Source: Botryotinia globosa (taxonomy: Eukaryota > Ascomycota > Leotiomycetes > Helotiales > Sclerotiniaceae). Taken from it: a stretch of 64,000 nucleotides of DNA. Positions 55,715 through 64,000 of the stretch are shown here, piece after piece; within the stretch, counting starts at the first letter, position 1, and every line of letters begins with the position of its first letter. The notes under the pieces were generated by a model. It was not told the DNA's origin, made no database searches, and saw only the letters and a list, made by a program, of their open reading frames with translations. The stretch is from positions 2,046,001-2,110,000 of the forward strand of contig RCSZ01000003.1 in NCBI GenBank assembly GCA_014898425.1, read 5' to 3'. The translations under genes and the position numbers were made by a program.

Positions 55715-56588
55715 TACTTTTATCTCGTTCAATCAACATCGACTTATATAAAAGATTAGTTATATATTACGCGAGTAAGAGTGGCATCGTATCGCACATA
55801 ACCACCAATCACCTACCCGTATTTAAGGTTACTAATGAATACTACCTATGTAATAAGACCTACATACAGAGTACCTAGGTATGTATTTTTACTCTGTGCA
55901 ATACCTATTCCTGGATCAGATGGGTAAATTTCATGGTTCCAAGGTTGTTCCTGATCTTCATAGAATCTTCTTATTCTTGTCTTGTTATGATTTTCACAAA
56001 TTACAGTACAAAAGAACGGAGCATCCAAATAGCGGCGATTAACTTGATCCGGGTAGAGACCGAAAGGGGCTGTACCGGTACTTATTGTCAGTAGGTGGGC
56101 CATATGGAAGAATAACCTGTAGGGCTGACAATATAAGAATTTGATTGATGCTATTTTGAGCTTTGTTGCGGCAGCTTGGTTATTATGATTCATTGATTCG
56201 ATTTTCTATCCAACATACCAACTTTCTCAAGATTTTAATATGCCTCGAACGGGTAATCGGAAGATGACACCTTAAAGCAATTGCTTGGCTGTTTCTCCCT
56301 CACTGACGTCAAGCGGATAACTTGGTGATATTCTCTGTCAGGGACGAGGACAAAGGGCATTATGTTGTATGTTACGCTGCAAGCGATAACCATACAATCG
56401 CATCGATAACGGATTATTTTCAATTCCAGGCTCGTTCGTTTTTTCGTTATCCATTATATACCTTTTATCTTCAATCCTCACATCTACGCGTGTTGGCTAG
56501 TTCTCACAGCATTGCCAGCCTTCAATTGACTCAGTTGGCACTCCTTCCACCCAGCAATCCTCTGAATGGTATCATATCTTGTTGAGGG

Positions 56589-56617
56589 CTGACTGACTGA
56601 CTGACTGACTGACTGAC
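56589..56617. repeat. GACT microsatellite in a 5' leader
   Basis: Seven tetranucleotide units end 17 bases before the ATG of the small hydrophilic protein gene, so the array is probably transcribed in its leader. Confidence 0.8.
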
Positions 56618-56633
56618 CACAGACTTCTTCAAC

Positions 56634-57144
56634 ATGTCATCTCAACCCTCGACCATCGATCAATTGAAGAATACAGCTTCTTCCGCATACGAGACTGTGG
56701 CCAACAGTGTATCTGCGATTTCTAAAGATGGTGTTTATGATCCTGACCAAGACAAGAACATGGTGGGAAAAGATGCGCACGGGAACAAGTTTAGGAAGGG
56801 CGATTTTAAAGATAAATTGAATCAAGCTGCCTGTGGAGGACATCCAGAAAAGAAAGAAGAAAGCCTGACAGAGAAAGGTAGGCACATAAATCAGCACTGC
56901 TGATCAGGCTGAACCATAAAATCCCAACAGCAGACTGCTAATGATGAAAGCATTTTCGTGGATACCAGGCATAAGCGTATCACAAAAATCAACTTTGGAA
57001 CAAGGACCGGAGGATACAACGGTGAAGGGCAATGAAGCACCCCCAGTTCGGCCACAACACGATGTGCCAATTGAACAATTTTTGAGAAAGCAATATCATA
57101 GCAGAAGTGGGGATGGGATCCCAAACCCGGGGGAAGGTAATTGA
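56634..57144 (+). CDS. Small hydrophilic conserved fungal protein
   Basis: There are two exons, 56634-56877 and 56951-57144, giving 145 aa. The intron 56878-56950 ends at AAAG, the only acceptor that keeps the frame open. The N-terminus MSSQPSTIDQLKNTASSAYE has amphipathic character. A middle segment YDPDQDKNMVGKDAHGNKFR with KGDFKDKLNQAA is charged and Gly-rich. The second exon has FSWIPGIS, and the end is rich in Pro, Gln and charge. It has no signal peptide or membrane segment. The composition resembles stress-type hydrophilins, but no function can be assigned. Confidence 0.68.
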
Positions 57145-57795
57145 TTGACCCTAGGCTTCGATCAACGGAGCTTTACGAATGTGTACGACATGACAGGAGA
57201 CATGGAATGCGTATGACAACGATAATATCGTATGGACAAGGCGTTTGGAAGAGTTTTGAATGGAACTTGTCAAATTATATGGAAATGGCATGAATGGGTG
57301 GCGTCCACAGCTGAGAGTAGCTTAGGAGGCGGCTGCAGTTCGTATTTACTTTATGGTACAAGATATTTTGTGGATATCCGCATGTGTCAATGCCTGTCAT
57401 CAACAGTGATTCACCGCAGCTTTCGCCAAATTGTTCCGAGAGCAACACAATGGAACCTGTAAACACGCCCAACTCCTTACATATTTATGCCTATTTTATT
57501 TTTTGGCGTCTGCTGCAAATGCTCAGTCCCTGTCGGCGGGCCTTGGCAGATGGCGATCAGCAAAAATGTCAACCAAATATTGAAGCCATCCACAATTTCT
57601 CCTATTCCAACGGTACGGAGTACCATGGTTCGGCATCAAAGTGACTTGAATCATGACCTCTCAGGAGAGCCATGATGTGGTGTTCTTAAAAGCTCACATT
57701 TCCCTTCATTGTTCAAGTTCGACATCACTCTTCATCCTTTTGGTTTTTTTTTACCTGACTAGCCATCGCTCCCCACCAGAAATCGCAAATTCGCA
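57145..57795. other. Intergenic, no gene seen
   Basis: This 651 bp stretch lies between the small protein gene and the first exon of the AA7 oxidase. Overlapping frames at 57232-57462 and 57384-57644 show no domain. It should hold the oxidase promoter. Confidence 0.4.
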
Positions 57796-59853
57796 ATGCA
57801 TCGGACGAATCCACAAATTGTAAGCACGCACAAGCTAAATCGTACTTAACAGTCTTGAAGATTCTTAGACTTGTTGCCACAATCACGTAAAGTACCATTG
57901 TCAAAAGATCATGTTGCTAACACGATTTCTAGCATGGCTTTCGAACCATCACGGCCCGAATCACATTTGGCTTGTTAGTTATCCCGCTGGCTTCTTCATA
58001 CCCATTTAGTGGAGTCGAAACCCGCGCTTCAAGCATTCAAGACTGCTTGACTCAGCACTCTGTTCCATATCAAGATAGTTCCTCATCTTCATGGGCTACA
58101 ACCATTTCCCCTTATAATCTTCGGTTACCATATACCCCTGCTGTTGTCACTTTACCTACCACCTCACAACATGTCAGTGACGCAATCACTTGTGCGGCCG
58201 CTGCCGGACTTAAAGTACAGGCTAAATCAGGAGGGCATTCATATGCTAGCTATTCAACTGGTGGTAAAGATGGAAGTCTTATTGTCAGTCTCGAGAACTT
58301 CAATTCTATAAGCGTTGATGCTCGTAAGTTCGAACGATATCTTGAATCTGCGTTCTGAACGATGTCTAATCATAAACATTCTAGAAACCAATATTGCTAC
58401 CGTTGGAGGAGGTGTACGTTTAGGAAATCTCGCTCTTGGACTCTACAGTCAGGGTAAACGAGCTGTTCCACATGGGACATGTCCAGGGGTTGGAATAGGT
58501 GGACATTTCACCCATGGAGGTTATGGATACGCATCTAGATTTTGGGGTCTGGCACTTGATACTATCGTTGGTCTCGATGTAGTTCTTGCCAATGGAACAC
58601 AACTCCACACGACAGCCACAGCTTATCCTGATATCTTTTACGCAATGAGAGGAGCTGCCGATTCATTTGCTATCGCGACAGCCTTCTACCTCCAGACTTT
58701 TGCCGCTCCATCGTCCGTTCTTACCTTCGCAGCGAGTATTCCGGCAACACTAGATAGTGTTAGCACTGCTGTCTCGTCCTTCACCAAACTCCAAGAGCTT
58801 ACCCTCGACGCTACCAAGATCAATAAAAATATCACATTGGGTATTTACATCGACAACTATGGATCATTCAGTCTTAGTGGCTGGTGCATGAGCTGTGATC
58901 AGAACCAATTCGAGAGCGTCACTTTTCCAGAAATATTGTCCGCTTTTCCCACCGCTGATACTAGCAGTGTTAAATCTCTAGGATGGACAGATGCTTTAGT
59001 CAGTGCAAACAATGGAGGGCAGCTTCAAGAACCATTGACTGGATATGCTGCTCACGATACATTTTATGCCAAATCTGTGGTTACGAAGAATGCAGAGCCG
59101 TTGACTTCCGCTCAGCTAACTAGCTACTTCACCTACATTCTGAATCAAGGAAGAAGTGCCCCTTCCCCTTGGTATACTATTATTGATTTGTATGGAGGTG
59201 CCGATAGTCAGATAAATGTGCCTTCTTCTGACTCCTCGGCATACTCTGATCGTGACGCTCATTGGGTTTTCCAGGTAAGACTCTTTTTCTTGACAATTCA
59301 AGTATTTGCACACCCAACTAACACTTGACAGAACTACGGCTTTACATCCAACTCTTTGCCACCATATGATGACGCTATAACACCCTTCGTCGACTCTCTC
59401 AATAGCGCTCTTTCGGCTGGCGCATCTAGCGATTTTGGGGTATATCTCAACTATGTAGACCCAGAACTAAGCGCAAACGATGCCGCAATGCTCGGATACG
59501 GACAAACTGCCTATAACAAATTGTTGGCCATTAAACAAACCATCGATCCTAATGAAGTGTTCTGGAATCCGCAGAGTATTGGCGCTGCTGATGATAATAC
59601 CGAAAATAATGGTAGTAGTGGAACCATAAGCTCAGCTACGTCTACATCTACATCTGTATCAACATCTACATCTACGACGCCAAAAGCTACTGCAACATCG
59701 TCGTTGAAAGTCTCCACTGATGCGTCGTGTGGTAATGGGTTTACGTGCAAGGGAAGCTCGTTTGGAAATTGCTGCTCGCAGTATGGATGGTGTGGTAGTA
59801 CAAGTACGTACTGTGGAACTGGGTGTCAAAGTGGATTTGGAACTTGCTCGTGA
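57796..59853 (+). CDS. Secreted FAD-linked oxidase (AA7, BBE-like) with C-terminal chitin-binding CBM18
   Basis: There are four exons: 57796-57819, 57933-58323, 58385-59274 and 59332-59853, giving 608 aa. The 24-nt first exon is inferred: it supplies an ATG, a GTAAGC donor and a good branch site (TGCTAAC) before the acceptor, and creates a signal-like TITARITFGLLVIPLASSYP. The FAD_binding_4 domain has KSGGHSYASY (His ~110) and HGTCPGVGIGGHFTHGGYG (Cys ~171), the two residues that bind FAD covalently in glucooligosaccharide oxidase-type enzymes. The BBE motif YLNYVDPEL leads to a Ser/Thr linker and a CBM18 domain at ~567-608 with eight Cys (CGNGFTC, NCCSQYGWCG, YCGTGCQ). AA7 enzymes oxidise sugars or oligosaccharides and make peroxide. 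The chitin-binding tail suggests action at chitin or the fungal wall. Confidence 0.92.
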
Positions 59854-60209
59854 GGAGAAAGCCCTTTTAGAGATGATCGGGATGGGTCATAGAAATAGAG
59901 GGAAGATTGAGGTTAGAAACAAGGTTGGAGAACTAGAAGAGAAAAAACAGTAGTGATGTTTAGATGATAGATGATATGCCGCGAGGTATACATGGATGAG
60001 ATATGGATGGCGTTGAAATGGGATGGCATGGTAATATTTTCAATGGGTATTCTTGGGATTTGGAAAATTGATTCGTATAGAAAAGTAGAAAATGAAATAG
60101 AAAGATTCAATACCTCATATTGTGATTATGGAGAGAATAATAATATTCCGAGACTTTCTTCTGAGCAAGTAAAGTATATTTGTTCATCTACTGGGATTTT
60201 ATAATGAAA
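59854..60209. other. 3' flank of the AA7 oxidase
   Basis: This 356 bp stretch of moderately balanced sequence probably holds the 3' UTR. A 77-codon + frame at 59971-60204 has no recognisable content. Confidence 0.4.
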
Positions 60210-61310
60210 AAAGGGGAGCCACTCTTCAGAATAGCCTATACATTGAAGACACCAGGGTTGATATCTTGATATCGGAAAGAAACATTAATAATAATATGCA
60301 CTTGAATGTAAAGAAAAAAGACAAGAAATAAATGATTTGAAAGCTTCTAGTTACTTTTTATTCTGACTCACAAATAGAAAATTTAATTACTTGATTTGAT
60401 ATTGTATATTCAAAAAGTATAAATATTTCTTCAGTACATCGCTTTTCGGTGGGCTTGATTGGAGCAGGAGAAGTTTATAGGGGTTGATTTATTCAACAAC
60501 CCCTACGAAATAGAAATAAAAATAATAAGTAATACCGAGGCCTATTTGAATCATTTTGTTAATATACTAAAAATATAATTCTAGTTAAACTAAAAACGTA
60601 TTTAGAATTTAGAATATATATATATATATATATATTAAAATAAAACTTTTAATTTAGTATATAGTCTTATAGAAATCGATGAAATAAAAAGAAAACAGAT
60701 ATCATTATTAATTAATATTCAAGAAATCAATCGATATAATTATCTTTGAATTATCTCAAAAATTGAAATTTATATCGAATATATAAAAGTAATTCAGTGG
60801 GATTATCTGAATAATAATTCAATTTTAATATTTTATTTTTGATTATTTTAATATTTCTATATTTAATATAAATTTTAATTTTCAAAATAATTTCAAAATA
60901 TATACTGAATTAAATATCTTTTGAATATTACAAAAGCTATATTATTCATATCATCTAATCTAAACTTATATTTAAAATAAACGAAATAAGAAATCCTTAT
61001 TAAAATTCTTTCGCTTATTACTTATTAATCTATATATATATATATATAAACTATTAAAAAAATTATATACAAGAATTTAAATATTAATATACTTCCTATA
61101 AAAGATTCTGAAATAAAATTTAAAATAATATTAATAATATTAACAAGAAAAGCTTTTTAATGATATAATATTTTCTTATAATATTATTACTTTCTATATA
61201 ATTCTATATATTACAATTTTTCTTTTCAAGATTTCTATATATACACCATACAAATTATAGATTCTTTGTATCAAGTAGAATTCTATTTTTAGTATATTGA
61301 CAAATGATTC
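60210..61310. other. AT-rich gene-free block
   Basis: About 1.1 kb is very rich in A and T with (TA)n runs at 60614-60635 and near 61032-61050. No LTR-like island was recognised here. It separates the AA7 oxidase from the dehydrogenase gene. Confidence 0.65.
60614..60635. repeat. TA dinucleotide run
   Basis: This is a (TA)n microsatellite in the third AT-rich block. Confidence 0.8.
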
Positions 61311-61579
61311 AAATAGGCCTCGGTAAGTGATCCGACCCGCTGTATTATGTATGTGGACATGAACGTCATGTTTGTTCTGCCGTTGGGATGAATTATGAGG
61401 GGTACCGATATTGGATGGATCCATTGACATGGTGTCTGTCTTAAGTGGTGAGTTTGGTAGGGGAAGATTCATAATGGAGAACTTCGGATTACCCCTCTTC
61501 AAGTTTAAGTAGCATTTGCTCAATTCTTGCTGTTCTGGTGTTCCCGTTCTTCTTCTATCGTTCATCCCACATTGACAAC
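61311..61579. promoter_or_regulatory. Promoter region of the dehydrogenase gene
   Basis: This 269 bp stretch of balanced sequence lies between the AT-rich block and ATG 61580. The reading frame extends upstream only through non-ATG codons. No TATA box is clear. Confidence 0.4.
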
Positions 61580-62985
61580 ATGCCTTCATTTGATGAACCA
61601 GTTGTGGCCTTCATCGGTCTGGGAGCTATGGGGATGGGCATGGCTACGAATCTCCTCAAAACATTCGCTGTTACTGGCTTCGATGTCCACGAACCCACAC
61701 TCGAGAAATTCGGATCTGCGGGCGGAAACACGGCTACCACGCCTCGATCTGCCGTCGCCAATGCAAAATACATCGTGATCATGGTAGCGACAGCTGCGCA
61801 AACACTTGCCGTTCTTTTTGACGATGTCACTGGAGCTATTCACGAATTGCAACCGAATGCTACGATAATATTAAGCTCCACCGCTTTCCCCGAACACGTA
61901 CCGGAAGTTAGAGAATTACTCGACAATAAATATAACAGGAAAGATGTGGAACTGGTAGATGCACCTGTATCCGGAGGGACCGGTCGAGCAGCTCTTGGTA
62001 CGCTTGTGGTTCTCGCTTCTGGGCCGGAAAAATCGCTGAAAGCCGCGAATCCGGTATTGGACGCCATGGCAGATCCATTACATCTAATCCCTGGTGGGCT
62101 GGGGGCCGGTACCAAGGTTAAAATGGTACATCAAGCTCTCGCGGGTATACACATGATTATGGCATCAGAAGCAATGGGATTTGCTGCATTCCTGGGACTT
62201 AATACCAAGCAGGCTCTTGACTATCTTGTTAAATCATCTGGAGAGAGCTGGATGTTAGGAAATAGAGTACCGCATATGTTGGAGAATAATCTCCATCCGT
62301 TTTCGGCTTTGAATATCTTTGTTAAAGATATGGGTATAGTGACAGCCGATGGCCGTAGAGTCAAATGTCCACTGTTCCTTTGCTCTGCAGCCGAGCAAGT
62401 ATTGGCGTCCGGCGTACGTTCTGGGTTTGGTCTAGACGATGATTCTGGGCTTGTCAGAGTTTATATGCCTACCCGGCCAAGTCTTGTCTCCGAACAGACT
62501 GCAGCCTTTACTACAAGTGCGGATGACCCGAGATTGAAGCTAGTTGAAGATATACTAGCAGGTGTACATTTAGTCGCAGCAGTAGAAGCAATGGCTTTTG
62601 GTCAAGCTATTGGTCTAGACACCGGGATGCTATATGAGGTAGTAAAAGGGGCGGCTGGAGCAAGCGCCATGTTCGTGGATAGAGTGCCAGCTTTGTTAAG
62701 TGGAAAGTGTGCCTCGAAATCCTCCATTAATGAAGTTATTGCTCGTCTAGTAAGTAATTCCAAGAACCATTCGAAATCATGCCATGTGAGTATATGGTGC
62801 TCACACTCAAATAGAATACAGCAATCGAGGAAGCAAGCCGTCTCAGGTATCCTCTTCATCTCACAGCCACAGCGCTACAAATATTACAATTGGCGAGAAC
62901 TCGGGGTTCTGGTAATGAGCCTGATGTAGCAGCTGTGAAGGTATGGGATAGCATCGTCACATTTCCCATACCTGGCTTTGCATGA
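61580..62985 (+). CDS. Beta-hydroxyacid dehydrogenase (HIBADH/LTND-like) with duplicated C-terminal domain
   Basis: There are two exons, 61580-62749 and 62815-62985, giving 446 aa. The Rossmann domain has AFIGLGAMGMGMATNLLK (dinucleotide binding). The substrate motif is LVDAPVSGGTGRA. The first helical NAD_binding_11 domain includes KVKMVHQALAGIHMIMASEAMGF, with the catalytic Lys at the expected place but HQ where many relatives have NN. A second, similar helical domain follows from ~residue 315 (LKLVEDILAGVHLVAAVEAMAFGQAIGLDTGMLYEVV; RLNTAIEEASRLRYPLHL). A second Rossmann domain is not present between them. The family reduces or oxidises beta-hydroxyacids such as 3-hydroxyisobutyrate or L-threonate with NAD(P). 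In some fungi LTND-type proteins are multi-domain and linked to kinase and aldolase parts; none is seen here. Confidence 0.88.
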
Positions 62986-64000
62986 GAAGGTAGCTTCGTT
63001 AAGGAGCGATACTTGAGCTTTGACGCTACTAATAGAGATCATTCCTCTTGGATACTAACGCATGAAGTCAATCTGTATAGAATAAGGTTTGGATGGCTGT
63101 AGATGTAGTCAAATTAACTTGCTTCATTGGCAAATATTACGCGGGAATTTCCCCGCACTATATGCATCATCTCGTTCCTGCAGACACTAGTAAATTTGGC
63201 TCCTGCTGTGAGTTGTTTCAATTAAGTATATCTCCGAAAGTTAATTGTGTCTCCAAATCTTCACAAACGTGGAAGCTTCGCCTCGCAGAGTCGAAGAGAA
63301 CGTGTAACTTGGAAATATTGAATGACGTTGTTCTTGATAGTATGCGCATATGGGGGTTCCAGATCTGATGACATGTTTATCCAATGTCTTTCACAACACG
63401 ACTCAATACCACGATGCCAGGGCCCGTCCGTTCGCCTACCCGAACCTCCCAAATGCTTTCCCACTTCTTAGTCTCCCGCCAAAAACGGTAGATCGTTATA
63501 GCTTGAGTGCTACTTCTAGTATAGTCCACTTTAAGTTTCTGGGCACATGGTCCCAGGAACAACTTGCGAATTATCGAACAACTTACTTTTTTTTGGCAAT
63601 GCTGCGGTAACAATATCGTCCCGTTTCCTAGCTGGGCAACACGGAATCTAATAATATGAGCTTGGCTTCGTCTCTTCTAAATGGAATTTAGCGCTGTTCG
63701 CATGGACGTCTTGGAACTAGAGCGGATATTTTGGAGAGTCTTGGGATTGGTGCTAATTATTACTATCGCTGTACTTTCTCGGTTGATGCTGCTCACTTTG
63801 ATGATGGTTTGCTCGCCGTCGGAAAGCTATATCGCTTATTGGTAGGTTGGCACAACCCTATTTCTAGTTTTAGTCTCGTCTGGAGAGGCTTAGTATGGGG
63901 ATTCGGCTGCGAGTGGTTTTTCGTGCTATGGGTAGTTCCATCGTATGATCTCATGTCTGGAAGTTGTCTTGGAAATGGAATATGTCTATAACTTAAAGAT
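62986..64000. other. Right-end region, no supported gene
   Basis: About 1 kb lies to the window edge. Frames at 63093-63368, 63350-63610 and 63731-63991 (+) and 63261-63613 (-) overlap each other, start at weak codons and contain no domain I know. A gene beginning beyond the edge could have its flank here. Confidence 0.4.

Larger units (their letters stand above)
55216..56633. other. Divergent intergenic region, C6 factor / small protein
   Basis: About 1.4 kb holds two promoters, a CACT microsatellite (55682-55714) and a GACT microsatellite just before the next start. A 115-codon minus frame at 55846-56193 is the only sizeable one. Its starts and composition are not convincing and no domain is seen. 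Confidence 0.4.

Noticed and set aside
55846..56193. 115-codon minus frame between the C6 factor and the small protein
   Set aside because: It has no recognisable domain or promoter signal and no support from splice sites. I could not exclude it fully.
61194..61589. 131-codon minus frame overlapping the dehydrogenase start
   Set aside because: It runs from the dehydrogenase promoter into AT-rich DNA and ends in Ile/Tyr/Asn-rich sequence, as chance frames there do.
62986..64000. Several 67-91 codon frames at the right end
   Set aside because: They overlap on both strands, have weak starts and no domains.
1..64000. tRNA or rRNA genes
   Set aside because: I scanned by eye for the GGTTCGA-type T-arm with a fitting acceptor stem and found none. 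The GGTTCGAG at 47637 lies in an LTR-like island and forms no cloverleaf. A dedicated covariance search would be needed to exclude them.

Overview
The window is nuclear DNA of a filamentous ascomycete. Most genes are split by short introns of about 45-75 nt with GTAAGT-type donors, intergenic spaces are 0.3-2.4 kb, and gene-rich blocks alternate with strongly AT-rich, gene-free blocks that look like RIP-degraded transposon graveyards. The gene content fits a plant-associated Leotiomycete, perhaps Sclerotiniaceae (secreted tripeptidyl-peptidase, secreted aspartic protease, AA7 oxidase with a chitin-binding tail). The family assignment is inference, not something read from a marker.

Layout. 1-2,740: 3' end of an unknown gene, a decayed cytochrome P450 and an AT-rich block. 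2,744-25,775: a housekeeping block with SEC18/NSF (-), a LENG1/CIR_N-type spliceosomal protein (+), a lipocalin-like protein (-), a small MMGF-motif nuclear protein (+), rRNA helicase SPB4 (-), DGK1-type diacylglycerol kinase (+), a KXD1-like BLOC-1 subunit (+), PIG-H/GPI15 (-), an RS-rich protein ending in a Hub1-like ubiquitin fold (-), NOP58 (-), V-ATPase subunit d/VMA6 (+), mitochondrial uS15 (-) and ribosomal protein S0/uS2 (+). 26,866-44,510: a secreted S53 tripeptidyl-peptidase (-), an OGFr-domain protein with pentapeptide repeats (+), a membrane-anchored M24 peptidase (-), ornithine decarboxylase (-), mitochondrial presequence protease CYM1 (-) and taxilin (+). 45,638-53,800: an orphan 181-aa gene, a possible truncated small gene, a roughly 3 kb AT-rich block with LTR relics, a secreted aspartic protease, and a second AT-rich block with a hairpin-rich LTR relic. 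53,813-64,000: a Zn2Cys6 regulator (-), a small hydrophilic protein (+), an AA7 FAD oxidase fused to CBM18 (+), a third AT-rich block, and a beta-hydroxyacid dehydrogenase with a duplicated C-terminal domain (+).

Functional themes. Ribosome biogenesis and translation genes (SPB4, NOP58, uS15m, S0) cluster in the left half, several in divergent pairs with short shared promoters (NOP58/VMA6 303 bp, uS15m/S0 290 bp). Splicing-related proteins (LENG1-like, MMGF protein, Hub1-like) lie in the same block. Secreted and niche-related genes (proteases, AA7-CBM18, C6 regulator, dehydrogenase) lie beside the AT-rich blocks.

Exon junctions were chosen by hand from splice signals and reading phase. For every spliced gene the exon lengths sum to a multiple of three. 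I did not find a clear, wholly new multi-gene system. The most distinctive items are the RS-Hub1-like fusion with paired LDIAxKFG motifs, the dehydrogenase with one Rossmann and two C-terminal domains, the fungal OGFr protein with its own C-terminal repeat tract, the hairpin-studded LTR relic, and an orphan gene with strongly C-ending codons beside a duplicated 9-codon micro-ORF.
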